From contig DATDMG010000252.1 in the NCBI GenBank assembly GCA_036518955.1, positions 1 to 19,671 of the forward strand: 19,671 bases of DNA. Direction: 5' to 3'. The notes below the pieces were generated by a model. It worked only from the letters and a program-made list of their open reading frames with translations, was not told where the DNA came from and ran no database searches. The position numbers and the translations under genes are program-made. Below, in pieces: positions 1 to 7,885 of the stretch. Position 1 is the first letter of the stretch; each line of letters opens with the position of its first letter. The stretch comes from DATDMG01 sp036518955. Its GTDB lineage: Bacteria; Actinomycetota; Actinomycetes; Actinomycetales; Kineosporiaceae.

Positions 1-73
1 CGTAGCACGCCACGGTCGGGCCGGGAGGATCGTCACCGTACTCGTCCCGGTAGGCACCTGAGGCAGCACTCAC
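1..73 (-). CDS. possible N-terminus of a leftward gene, cut by the window edge
   Basis: A reading frame opens with GTG at 73 and runs leftward off the window without a stop. It gives about 24 residues, starting MSAASGAYRDEYGDDPPGP, an acidic and probably disordered N-terminus. There is no convincing Shine-Dalgarno sequence, but the sequence CACTAT lies six bases before the GTG, so a leaderless start is possible. No family can be recognised from so little. The plus strand also has a short open frame here that stops at 59-61, so the strand is not certain. Confidence 0.3.
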   Translation of the reverse strand, partial: MSAASGAYRDEYGDDPPGPTVACY

Positions 74-95
74 CCCCGCATAGTGCCCCACCGTT

Positions 96-125
96 CGTGA
101 TCATGCACGAAGACCGTGATCATGC
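96..125. repeat. short direct repeat with TGATCA palindrome core
   Basis: The 11-mer CGTGATCATGC occurs at 96-106 and again at 115-125, 19 bases apart. Each copy contains the palindrome TGATCA. The segment TGATCATGCACG at 98-109 recurs in inverted orientation at 2061-2072. This looks like an intergenic dispersed repeat or a protein-binding site; its role is unknown. Confidence 0.5.
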
Positions 126-188
126 GCGCGGGCGGACCTGCCGGCCGGCCGGCATGAATTGCCGCACGAAGTCGACGGAATCTACTCC

Positions 189-223
189 GAGGGTCGGCCG
201 AACTACTGTGAGGGTCGGCCGAA
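189..223. repeat. 14-base direct repeat, 21-base period
   Basis: GAGGGTCGGCCGAA is found at 189-202 and again, without mismatch, at 210-223. Each copy contains the perfect palindrome TCGGCCGA. A 21-base period places both copies on the same face of the helix, as expected of tandem operators. The factor is unknown. Confidence 0.5.
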
Positions 224-321
224 AAGGTGCCATGGCGATCAAGGATACCGATCCTCACGACCACAGGGGCGGCTTCAGTTAGCCACAGCCGCAATCCGGT
301 AATCACCAAGGAATGTCCCAC

Positions 322-337
322 TGTGATGTAGCTCACT
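322..337. promoter_or_regulatory. CRP/GlxR-like binding site
   Basis: The sequence TGTGA-TGTAGC-TCACT matches the CRP-family consensus TGTGA-N6-TCACA at nine of ten arm positions. In actinobacteria, cAMP-responsive CRP or GlxR proteins use this site, and known targets in mycobacteria and corynebacteria include genes for peptidoglycan-cleaving Rpf proteins. The site lies about 295 bases before the lytic transglycosylase start at 632, so control of that gene is a reasonable inference, provided the transcript starts well upstream. Confidence 0.5.
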
Positions 338-631
338 CCCCCCTCGGGAGTCCGCCGGATGCGGGCCGGAGCACACCCGATCGGGGGACGTACCGCTCGC
401 TCCGTGGCCAGACCCGACCCGCGCGTGACCACGGCCCACCGATCCCATGACGTTCTTTCGGAGTCGGTTGCCGACCCCAAAGCGCGCCGCTAGCGTGACG
501 GCCGATCGGTGACGTCGAGTGGGCGCCTCCGTGCGACAAGCTGCCGTACAGTTTGACGACTACAGGTTTGTGGTGGCGGTTATGGCGGCCTTGAGATCCG
601 GCGGCGACCAATCCGGGGGAAGGTCAGAAGC

Positions 632-2029
632 ATGCCCGGAAGGCACAACGTCGATCGGTCGGCCGAGGGCCGGGTCGAGCCGGCGACTCGCGCATCGCGT
701 CCACGCTTCACCGACCTGGACACGGATCTCGACCTCGAGGCCGACCCGACGCCCCCGACACCCCCACCCGCGTTCATCGTCATCTCCGTTCCGCGGCTCT
801 CGCTGCGCTGCCCGGAGTGGCTGCGGGCGGTGGGCCGCCGCACCGGGGTCGCCGGCGTCGTCGCCCGGTCCCGGGCCCACCCGCCGCGGCCTGGCGTCGC
901 GGCCACCGCAGCCCTCGGCGTCCTCGTCCTGGCCCTGGCGGCCGACAGCAGCCTGACCGGCTACCACTCCCGGCCCACGGCCGATCCGTCGAGCGTGCTG
1001 ACCGATTCCCCGAGCAACCCGGACGACGGGACCGTGCTGCCCCAGGACCCGGACGCGACCGCAGGGGGTGCGCGGCCGCCGTCCCCCAACGAGTCGCTGC
1101 TGCCGACCGGGATCCCCACCGCGGCGCCGGCCGTGATGCCGGGCCCGGCGCTGTCGCCGGTCCCGTTGGCGGCGCCCCCCGCCGCGCTGCCGGTCACCCC
1201 ACGGACAGGGCAGACCGGCGCACCCAAGCAACTGTCCGACTCGGGGATCCCCGCCCGGGTCAAGACCGCGTACGTCACCGCCGCCAAGCAGGAGAGCGCC
1301 CGCGATCCGAACTGCGGGGTGACCTGGACGCTCCTGGCGGCGATCGGTCGAGTGGAGTCCAACCACGGCCGGGCGAACGGTTCCACCGTGAACGGAGTCG
1401 GCGTGGCGGTGCCGCCCATCCTCGGCGTCGTCCTGGACGGGTCGACCGCGGGCACCGGCGTCGTCAAGGACACCGACCAGGGCGTCCTCGACGGCAACAC
1501 CAGCTACGACCGGGCCGTGGGCCCGATGCAGTTCTTGCCCTTGACCTGGCGCCTCTACGCCGCCGACGGCGACGGCGACAAAGTCGCCAACCCGCAGGAC
1601 ATCGACGACGCCGCCCTCACCGCCGCACGCTACCTGTGCAGCACCCGCCCGCCCAGCGGGACGACCACCTCCCTGGCGACCGCCGCCGGGCAATGGGCGG
1701 CGGCCTACCGGTACAACCACTCGACGGCGTACGCGAACCTCGTGCTGGCCCTGGCCACCACCTACGCCACCGGAACCCCCACCGCCGTGACGACCCCGCC
1801 GCCCGGTGCCACCACGTCCGTCGTCACCACGACGACGACCATCACCCCGGCGCCGGCGACGACCACGACGACCAGCACCACGACCACGACGCCGCCGACG
1901 AGCACGGTCACGGTGACCGTGACGGCCACGGCGACGGCGACGGCGACGTCCAGCACGGCGACGTCCAGCACGACGACGTCCAGCACGACGTCGTCGAGCA
2001 CGACGTCGTCCAGCACGACGTCCGGCTAA
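632..2029 (+). CDS. membrane-anchored lytic murein transglycosylase (MltB-like) with Thr/Ser-rich tail
   Basis: This 465-residue protein should cleave peptidoglycan glycan strands outside the cell. A cytoplasmic N-terminus of about 85 residues leads to one membrane segment (about 87-105) and a Pro-rich linker. The SLT_2/MltB-type domain spans roughly 205-380. The likely catalytic Glu is E242 in GRVESNHG, with the family motifs AVGPMQFLPLTW (295-306) and AYRYNHSTAYA (358-368). C228 and C336 could form a disulfide. From 380 the chain is almost all Thr, Ser, Val, Ala and Pro, ending in five-residue repeats, probably a wall-spanning or glycosylated stalk. The ATG at 632 is preceded by GGGGGAAGG at 615-623, a good ribosome site. 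The gene is monocistronic and converges on the DUF2126 gene, with only 40 bases between the stops. Family assignment is firm; the physiological role is inferred. Confidence 0.88.
   Translation: MPGRHNVDRSAEGRVEPATRASRPRFTDLDTDLDLEADPTPPTPPPAFIVISVPRLSLRCPEWLRAVGRRTGVAGVVARSRAHPPRPGVAATAALGVLVLALAADSSLTGYHSRPTADPSSVLTDSPSNPDDGTVLPQDPDATAGGARPPSPNESLLPTGIPTAAPAVMPGPALSPVPLAAPPAALPVTPRTGQTGAPKQLSDSGIPARVKTAYVTAAKQESARDPNCGVTWTLLAAIGRVESNHGRANGSTVNGVGVAVPPILGVVLDGSTAGTGVVKDTDQGVLDGNTSYDRAVGPMQFLPLTWRLYAADGDGDKVANPQDIDDAALTAARYLCSTRPPSGTTTSLATAAGQWAAAYRYNHSTAYANLVLALATTYATGTPTAVTTPPPGATTSVVTTTTTITPAPATTTTTSTTTTTPPTSTVTVTVTATATATATSSTATSSTTTSSTTSSSTTSSSTTSG
1946..2020 (+). repeat. five tandem 15-base units encoding (T/S)SST(T/A)
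   Basis: Five in-frame 15-base units based on ACGTCCAGCACGACG code for TSSTA, TSSTT, TSSTT, SSSTT and SSSTT at the C-terminus of the transglycosylase. The near-identity of the DNA units suggests expansion by slippage, so copy number may vary between strains. Confidence 0.7.
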
Positions 2030-2060
2030 CCTGCGGCGCGCACCCCACGATCGCGGCCGG

Positions 2061-2072
2061 CGTGCATGATCA
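2061..2072. repeat. second copy of TGATCATGCACG, inverted
   Basis: CGTGCATGATCA here is the reverse complement of TGATCATGCACG at 98-109. It lies in the 40-base gap between two convergent genes, and its last three bases are the TGA stop of the leftward transglutaminase-DUF2126 gene. The two copies bracket the transglycosylase gene in opposite orientation. Confidence 0.4.
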
Positions 2073-5000
2073 TCGCTGTCGGGGGTGACGACGCAGGTCG
2101 AGCGTTCGGGGGAACTCGCCGGTCAGGGTTGCCGGGCGGAGCAGCGAGGCGTCCACCGGGCCGGGGGTGTGCCCGGCCGGCGAGAACCGCGCGGCCCGCC
2201 GGGACTCCGCCTCGAAGGCGTTGACCGGGTACCGCTCGTAGTTCCTGCCGCCCGGATGCACCACGTGGTAGGTGCAGCCCCCGAGCGAGCGGGCGTTCCA
2301 CAGGTCCACCAGGTCGACGACGAGGGGGGAGTGGACGCCGATGGTCGGGTGGAGCGCGGACGGGGGCGCCCACGCCCGATAACGGATCCCACCGACCGCG
2401 GTCCCCGGCGTCCCGGTCGCGCTGAGCGGCACGCGGACGCCGTTGCACGTCACGGCGTGCCGGCCCTCGACGAGACCGCTGGCCAGCACCTGGATCCGCT
2501 CCACGGACGAATCGACGAAACGCGCCGTCCCGCCGGCGGTGGCCTCCTCGCCGAGCACGTGCCACGGCTCGACGGCCTGCCGCAGCTCGAGCCGGACCCC
2601 GGCCACCTGAACCTCGCCCAGGCGGGGGAAACGGAACTCCAGGAACGGGTCCAGCCAGCCACGCTCGAAAGCGATCCCGTGGTCGCGCAGGTCGTCGACG
2701 ACCTCGCCGATGTCCGCCGCGACGAACGCGGGGAGCAGGAATCGGTCGTGCAGTTCGGTTCCCCAGCGGACCAGCGGCACGCGGTACGGCTCGGCCCAGA
2801 ACCGGGCGACCAGCGCGCGGACCAGCAGGTGCTGGACCAGCGCCATCCGCGGGTGCGGCGGCATCTCGAAACCGCGCAGCTCGACCAGCCCGAGCCGGCC
2901 GCGCTCGCCGTCCGGGTTGTACAGCTTGTCGATGCAGAACTCGGCGCGGTGGGTGTTGCCGGTCACGTCGGTGAGCAGGTGCCGGAGCAGCCGGTCGACC
3001 AGCCAGGGCCGAGCCTCCGCCGGCGCGTCGCCGGTGCGCGGCGCCAGGCGGTCGAGCTCGGCGAACGCGATGTCGAGCTCGTACAGGGTCTCCGGACGGG
3101 CCTCGTCGACCCGGGGGGCCTGGCTGGTCGGGCCGATGAAGCGGCCCGAGAAGAGGTAGGACAGCGCCGGGTGGTTCTGCCAGTACGTGATCATCGACCG
3201 GAGCAGGTCGGGACGCCGCAGCAGCGGCGAGTCCGCCGGCGTCGCCCCGCCGAGCGTGATGTGGTTACCGCCACCGGTGCCGGTGTGCCTGCCGTCCAGG
3301 TCGAACTTCTCGGTGCCGAGCCGGGACAACCGGGCCCGCTCGTACAGGGTCTCGGTGACCTCGCGCAGCTGCGGCCAGTCGGCGGACGGCGGCACGTTGA
3401 CCTCGATCACGCCCGGGTCCGGCGTCACGGTGACCGTGGACGTCCGCGGATCGGCGGGGAGCGGATACCCCTCCAGGACGACGGCGACGCCGGCACCCCT
3501 GGCGGCCGCCTCGACGGCCCGGAGCAACTCGACGGCATCCTCGAGCCGGGTCAGCGGCGGCAGGAAGACGAACAGCCGGCCGTCCCGCTCCTCGACGGTG
3601 AGGGCGGTCCGGGGCGCCTGCTCGACGTCGACCAGGACGGCGGGCGGTACCTCGGGGAGCGCCGGGGACGGGGCCGGCACCGGCCCGAGCGGGCCACGCG
3701 GCTCGAAGGTCGACCGCTCCGGGACCGCGGGCGGCGGCGTCCAGGCGATCCCGTCGAGCGGGAGCCGCAGGCCGAGCGGTGAGCTGCCGGGACTGAGGAA
3801 GAGGTGCCGTCGCCGCATCCGCCACCGGCTGGTACCCCAGGCGGTGCCGTCCTCGGCGCGGAACAACGGCACCACCCAGCCGCGTGGCCGGCCCGGATCG
3901 GCGTCGAGGGCGGCGACCAGGCGCGTCCGCGCATCGCCGTCGGCCAGATCCGGGTGGTGGGGATCGGCGTCCACGGCCGGCGGGTCCCCGGCCGGCAGCC
4001 GGGCCGCCTCCCAGATCCGGTGCAGGACGTCGTCGTACGCCGGCAGCGGGACGTCGGGCGGCACGCCGAGCGCGGCCGCGATCCGGAACGCGATGTCGCG
4101 CACGGTCCGCGCCGCGGTCACCGAGCCCGACTCCAGCGGTGCCGCGCCCCAGGGTGTGGTGAGCCGGGAACGGTCGCGCCACAGCGGCTCGCCGTCCCGC
4201 CGCCAGGTGATGCCGATCTGCCAGCGTGGCAGCGGCTCGCCCGGGTACCACCTGCCCTGCCCGTGGTGCGTGATGCCACCGACCGACCATGCCGCCTCCA
4301 ACCGCTCGGCGAGATCGATGGCGCGAGCACGCTTGTGCTCGCCGTCCGCGGCGGTGTTCCACTCCGCCGCCTCCATCTCGTCCACCGACACGTACGTCGG
4401 CTCACCGCCCACGGTCAGCCGGACGTCGCCCTGGCTGAGCAGGGTGTCGACGTGGCGGCCGAGCGCGTCGATCCGCTCCCACTCCGATTCGCCGTACGGG
4501 CGGGTGACCCGCGGGTCCTCGTGCACCCGGGTCAGCGTGTTCGAGAAGGCGAACTCGACGCCGCACGGTTCGGTGGCGCCGGTGATCGGCGCGGACGTCG
4601 CCGGATGGGGCGTGGCGCTGAGCGGCAGGTGACCCTCGCCGGCGAGCAGGCCGGAGGTCGGGTCGAGCCCGATCCAGCCCGCGCCCGGCACGTAGACCTC
4701 GGTCCACGCATGCAGATCGGTGAAGTCCGCCGACGGCCCCGCGGGCCCGCCCAGGGGCGGGGAGTCCGGAACGAGCTGGACCAGGTAGCCGGACACGAAC
4801 CGCGCCGCCAGCCCCAGCTCGCGCAGCGCGGAGACGAGCAACCAGGCGCTGTCCCGACAGGACCCGAGCGCCTTGTCGAGCGTCTCGTCGGGCCGCTGGA
4901 CGCCGGGCTCCATCCGGATCGTGTAGGCAACCGCCTGGTGCAGCCGCCGGTTGACGTCGACGAGGAAGTCCACGATCGGCCGGCCGCCGTCCGGGACCGG

Positions 5001-5432
5001 CGGCAGCCCGGCCAGCCAGCTGCGGAGCACCGGACCCGGCCCGGAGCCGGGGCGGTCCTTCCGCTCGTCGACAGCCCGCAGGTACGGCTCGAGATCGGCG
5101 CGCACCCCCGCCGGATAGGCGAACGGGTAACGCTCGGCGTAGTCCTCGACGAAGAAGTCGAACGGATTGATGATCGTCATGTCGGCCACCAGGTCGACCA
5201 CGACGTGGAGCTCGGTGATCTTCTCCGGGAACACGTACCGGGCCAGGTGGTTGCCGAAGGCGTCCTGCTGCCAGTTCACGAAGTGCGGCTCCGGCGTGAC
5301 CGTCAGCGAGTACGCGCTGATCGGCGTGCGGCAGTGCGGCGCCGGGCGCAGCCGGACGACGTGAGGGTGCACGGTCACCGGCCGGTCGAACCGGTAGCTG
5401 GTGCGGTGCTCGAGGGCGACGCGGATCGTCAC
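2070..5432 (-). CDS. transglutaminase-like protein with C-terminal DUF2126 domain
   Basis: This 1120-residue protein has the usual length of the COG1305/COG4196 fusion. An N-terminal bacterial transglutaminase-like region (1-100) precedes a transglutaminase/protease core with a complete triad: C192 in LGSCRDSAWLL, H241 in DLHAWTEVYVPG and D257 in GLDPTSG. DUF2126 fills about 330-1120, with family-like stretches such as DGRHTGTGGGNHITLGGATP and HPTIGVHSPLVVDLVDLWN. There is no signal peptide or membrane segment, so it is probably cytoplasmic. Substrate is unknown; relatives often sit beside alpha-E and circularly permuted ATP-grasp genes and are suspected of peptide ligation or cleavage. Those partners are not seen here. 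GTG at 5430-5432 is chosen because the family N-terminus begins there and GGGAG lies four bases upstream. It follows the otsA-otsB-propeller unit after 202 bases. Confidence 0.88.
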   Translation of the reverse strand: MTIRVALEHRTSYRFDRPVTVHPHVVRLRPAPHCRTPISAYSLTVTPEPHFVNWQQDAFGNHLARYVFPEKITELHVVVDLVADMTIINPFDFFVEDYAERYPFAYPAGVRADLEPYLRAVDERKDRPGSGPGPVLRSWLAGLPPVPDGGRPIVDFLVDVNRRLHQAVAYTIRMEPGVQRPDETLDKALGSCRDSAWLLVSALRELGLAARFVSGYLVQLVPDSPPLGGPAGPSADFTDLHAWTEVYVPGAGWIGLDPTSGLLAGEGHLPLSATPHPATSAPITGATEPCGVEFAFSNTLTRVHEDPRVTRPYGESEWERIDALGRHVDTLLSQGDVRLTVGGEPTYVSVDEMEAAEWNTAADGEHKRARAIDLAERLEAAWSVGGITHHGQGRWYPGEPLPRWQIGITWRRDGEPLWRDRSRLTTPWGAAPLESGSVTAARTVRDIAFRIAAALGVPPDVPLPAYDDVLHRIWEAARLPAGDPPAVDADPHHPDLADGDARTRLVAALDADPGRPRGWVVPLFRAEDGTAWGTSRWRMRRRHLFLSPGSSPLGLRLPLDGIAWTPPPAVPERSTFEPRGPLGPVPAPSPALPEVPPAVLVDVEQAPRTALTVEERDGRLFVFLPPLTRLEDAVELLRAVEAAARGAGVAVVLEGYPLPADPRTSTVTVTPDPGVIEVNVPPSADWPQLREVTETLYERARLSRLGTEKFDLDGRHTGTGGGNHITLGGATPADSPLLRRPDLLRSMITYWQNHPALSYLFSGRFIGPTSQAPRVDEARPETLYELDIAFAELDRLAPRTGDAPAEARPWLVDRLLRHLLTDVTGNTHRAEFCIDKLYNPDGERGRLGLVELRGFEMPPHPRMALVQHLLVRALVARFWAEPYRVPLVRWGTELHDRFLLPAFVAADIGEVVDDLRDHGIAFERGWLDPFLEFRFPRLGEVQVAGVRLELRQAVEPWHVLGEEATAGGTARFVDSSVERIQVLASGLVEGRHAVTCNGVRVPLSATGTPGTAVGGIRYRAWAPPSALHPTIGVHSPLVVDLVDLWNARSLGGCTYHVVHPGGRNYERYPVNAFEAESRRAARFSPAGHTPGPVDASLLRPATLTGEFPRTLDLRRHPRQR

Positions 5433-5462
5433 AGGACTCCCGACAGGGGGATGATCACGGCA

Positions 5463-5502
5463 AGGTCATGGCTGGACCGGGCAGGTCACGGCTGGAGCAG
5501 GC
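5463..5502. repeat. imperfect 20-base tandem duplication
   Basis: Two adjacent 20-base units, 5463-5482 and 5483-5502, share 17 positions and the core GGTCAYGGCTGGA. They lie 30-70 bases upstream of the transglutaminase-DUF2126 start, within its likely leader or promoter. They could be paired operators or a chance duplication. Confidence 0.4.
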
Positions 5503-5568
5503 ACGGGGACAGCGAGCTGGATCATAGGTCGGCCACAACCGTAGGCGATCGAACCCCCCACCCTGCCG

Positions 5569-5589
5569 ACCGGTTCGTTTCGAGCCGGT
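5569..5589 (-). terminator. hairpin after the otsA-otsB-propeller unit
   Basis: ACCGGTTCG, a TTT loop and CGAGCCGGT form a 9-base stem with one imperfect pair. It begins about 46 bases past the stop of the propeller gene (5635). There is no T-tract, and the imperfect pair is a wobble on the plus strand but a mismatch on the minus strand, so the terminator call is tentative. Confidence 0.35.
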
Positions 5590-5634
5590 AACGCTTGGCC
5601 GGTGACGCCTCAGGAGAGTGGCCGACAGGGCCGG

Positions 5635-6993
5635 TCAGGAGGTGGCCGGATAGGCCATCGGGTGCGGGGTCGACAAGGTCGCCGCGCTGATCCCGACGTA
5701 CTCGTTCACCACGGCCGGCGCGGCCAGCGGCGGGTGCGGCTCGTCGGCACCGGTCCGCGCGTCCAGGGCCACCGGGCCGTTCGCCGTCATGCCGTAGACG
5801 ATCCCGTGCCACACCGTGCTGACCCGGGGGGCGACCCGCCCTGCGGCCGGGTCCGGCAGCTGCCACAGCGGCCGCCCGGTGGTCGCGTCGTAGCCGATCG
5901 CCCCGGTGTCGCCGGACCCCGCCTCGGCGCACACCGTCACGCTGCGCTCGTCGTACCGGCACCTCACGTCGCCGGCTGCCGGGCGCGCGTCACGGACCGT
6001 GCCGGTCACCGCATCCAGCATCCACAGCGTGCGGGAACCCGTGGCGGCGTCCGTCGTCCAACCTGCCACCAGCGCCGGACCAGCCGTCCACACCGCCGCC
6101 GAACGCGCCGGCGGGCCGGTGGCCGCCCAGGCCGGCCGGCCGTCGCCGGCGCCGACGGCCACCACCCGGGCGTCGCCACCCGCACCGCCGGCACCGACAG
6201 CAGACCGGACGCCGACGACCCGGTGCGCGACGATCGCGGCGGCATCGAACTGCGGCACGGTCCAGGCGAGCCGTCCGGTGAGGGCATTGACCCCGTACGT
6301 GGTGGGGACGGCATCAGCACCCTGTCGGACGACGACGGCGAGCAGCCCGTCGTCCTCGCCGACGACCTGCGCGGAACGCACCCGCCCGACCCCCGACAGC
6401 GACACCGGCAGGTCGATGCGCGCCCGGGCGACGGGGGCCCAGGTCGCCGCGTCGACCGCCAGGATCTCGACGGCCTCGTGGCCGACCGTCGTCCCGTGCC
6501 CGGCCACGCTGACCTCGAACGTGACGACCACGGCTGCCCGGCCGCGGACCGGCACGACGGCGGGCACCGCCGGCTCGGTGCCGGTCACCTCGACGGCCGG
6601 GGACGGCGTCGCCCCCGGCACCGTCACGTCGGACCCGGAGGTCGCGGGGTCGAGGGCCGGGATGGTCCGGCGGACGTCACCGGACCGGGTATCGACCACC
6701 TCGAGCAGGTCCGGCAGCGCGATCACGGCGTCGACACCGCGCAGGACGATCGGCAGCGGATCCGCGTCCGTGCGCTGCGGAAGCGCGACCCCCGAGGTGG
6801 CGAACGTCCGCGGCGGGTCGTGGGCCGGCGGCGACGCCAGCTCGGGGTGACGGCCGGCACCGGCGACCACCCGGACCACCACGAGCAGCGCGGCGACGAC
6901 GATCAGCACGGCCGCGACGCCGAACCATCGCCGCCGGGCGGTCCACCACCCGGCGCCCGGCTCGCCGCGTGCACCCCACCCGGCCGCGCTCAT
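5635..6993 (-). CDS. membrane-anchored PQQ-like (BamB-type) beta-propeller protein
   Basis: This 452-residue protein has a short cytoplasmic head, one membrane segment (about 23-45) and a large extracytoplasmic region of propeller blades. Repeated blade motifs can be read: VVDTRSGDVRR, VNALTGRLAWTVPQ, VVAVGAGDGRPAWAATG, LWMLDAVTGTV, IGYDATTGRPLWQLPD and ALDARTGAD. This pattern (x-D-x-x-T-G-x-x-x-W) is typical of quinoprotein-like or BamB-like propellers, but nothing shows that PQQ is bound, and dehydrogenase catalytic residues are not evident. Function is unknown; such proteins are usually scaffolds or sensors at the membrane face. Its ATG overlaps the otsB stop in ATGA (6990-6993), so it is probably translated by coupling to otsB. 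That link to trehalose synthesis is suggestive only. Confidence 0.82.
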   Translation of the reverse strand: MSAAGWGARGEPGAGWWTARRRWFGVAAVLIVVAALLVVVRVVAGAGRHPELASPPAHDPPRTFATSGVALPQRTDADPLPIVLRGVDAVIALPDLLEVVDTRSGDVRRTIPALDPATSGSDVTVPGATPSPAVEVTGTEPAVPAVVPVRGRAAVVVTFEVSVAGHGTTVGHEAVEILAVDAATWAPVARARIDLPVSLSGVGRVRSAQVVGEDDGLLAVVVRQGADAVPTTYGVNALTGRLAWTVPQFDAAAIVAHRVVGVRSAVGAGGAGGDARVVAVGAGDGRPAWAATGPPARSAAVWTAGPALVAGWTTDAATGSRTLWMLDAVTGTVRDARPAAGDVRCRYDERSVTVCAEAGSGDTGAIGYDATTGRPLWQLPDPAAGRVAPRVSTVWHGIVYGMTANGPVALDARTGADEPHPPLAAPAVVNEYVGISAATLSTPHPMAYPATS

Positions 6994-7838
6994 CCGGACC
7001 GCACCTCGGCTGCCCGTAGCTCGAGGAGGAACTGCAGCAGCCGGGCGACCGCCACCGGATCCGGCACCCGGTGGCGGGCGAGGGTCTCGCCGTCCCCGAC
7101 CTTCACCGTCACGTCGCCCGCGTCGTCGTCGAGGACGGCGAACGCGCGCTCGTCCGTGACGTCGTCACCTGCATAGAGGACGCCGCCCTCCCCGTCCGCC
7201 AGGGCGACCTCGCGCAGCCGTCGGAGCGCCGCACCCTTGGTGGCGTCGCTGACCGAGATCTCGACGACCTCCTTGCCCTGCAGCACGTGCACCCCGGGCC
7301 AGCCGGCCGGCCCGGCGAGCGCGGCGGCGGTGGCCGCGGCGGCCTCGGCGCGCTCCGCCCGCCGGGTGTGCAGCACCGCGGACGTCGGCTTGAGCTCCAG
7401 CGCCGCCCCGGGATGGTCGCGGACGATCCCCTGCAGGGCCGCGGTGACCCGGTCGAGCAGGTGCCGGGCCTGCGGGCCGAGCCGCGGCGCACCGCCGTCC
7501 AGACCCTCGGCGCGGGGCAGCGACTCGGTGGAGCCGAGCGCGCCGCCGCCGAACTCGGCACCGTGGCTGCCGACGAGCAGGGCGGCGGCCGGCGGCGCGG
7601 CCAGTTGACGCAGGGCGTCCAGGGGCCGGCCCGAGACCAGCGCCACGGTGGTACCGGGCGTCGCGGCCAGCCGGCGCAGCGCGTCCGACGCCTCGGGCAG
7701 CGGGCGGGCGTCCTGCGGATCGGCGACGATCGGCGCGAGGCAACCGTCGAAGTCGAGGGCTACCAGCGCCCGAGGCTGTGCGGCGAGGGCGCGGACGGCG
7801 CGCTGCAGGTCCGGCGGGAGGGCATCCATCCCTCCCAT
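6990..7838 (-). CDS. otsB: trehalose-6-phosphate phosphatase
   Basis: This 282-residue HAD-superfamily enzyme dephosphorylates trehalose-6-phosphate to trehalose in the cytoplasm, the second step of the OtsA-OtsB pathway. Visible motifs are the nucleophile loop ALDFDGCLAPI (D29 and D31), VSGRPLD (motif 2 region), GSHGAEF, QGKEVVEISVSDATKGAAL with the conserved Lys, and YAGDDVTDERAF for metal binding. The frame is open far upstream across otsA, so the start must be inferred. The ATG at 7838 has GGAGG seven bases upstream; a second ATG at 7829 follows a GGGAGGG and is also possible. It sits 47 bases after otsA with a small GCCGCC/GGCGGC hairpin in the gap (7852-7865), and overlaps the propeller gene by four bases. 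Confidence 0.92.
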   Translation of the reverse strand: MGGMDALPPDLQRAVRALAAQPRALVALDFDGCLAPIVADPQDARPLPEASDALRRLAATPGTTVALVSGRPLDALRQLAAPPAAALLVGSHGAEFGGGALGSTESLPRAEGLDGGAPRLGPQARHLLDRVTAALQGIVRDHPGAALELKPTSAVLHTRRAERAEAAAATAAALAGPAGWPGVHVLQGKEVVEISVSDATKGAALRRLREVALADGEGGVLYAGDDVTDERAFAVLDDDAGDVTVKVGDGETLARHRVPDPVAVARLLQFLLELRAAEVRSG

Positions 7839-7885
7839 GATGGCCCCTCCGGCCGCCGAGGCGGCAGGCCGGGGCACCGGACGGT

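Larger units (their letters stand above)
74..631. other. 558-base non-coding upstream region
   Basis: No frame in this stretch has protein-like composition; the open frames are Arg/Gly/Pro-rich translations typical of GC-rich non-coding DNA. It holds a short GATCATGC-type repeat pair (96-125), a 14-base direct repeat with 21-base period (189-223) and a CRP/GlxR-like site (322-337), each listed separately. A TTGACG at 553-558 could be a -35 element, but no well-spaced -10 follows. The likely role is the control region of the transglycosylase gene starting at 632, and perhaps of the leftward gene at the edge. I looked for a c-di-AMP riboswitch, common before actinobacterial wall hydrolases, and could not support one. 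Confidence 0.6.

Noticed and set aside
480..631. c-di-AMP (ydaO-type) riboswitch before the transglycosylase gene
   Set aside because: The expected conserved segments are not present in order; only a CCGGGGGAA-like piece resembles one.
560..1720. Long minus-strand frame opposite the transglycosylase
   Set aside because: Its translation is Gly/Arg/Val-rich without domains, and it mirrors the codon pattern of the real plus-strand gene.
2085..5591. Long plus-strand frames (2085-3782, 3187-4632, 3804-5591) opposite the DUF2126 gene
   Set aside because: They lie antisense to a gene with a complete catalytic triad and family-length match; their compositions are those of GC-rich shadows.
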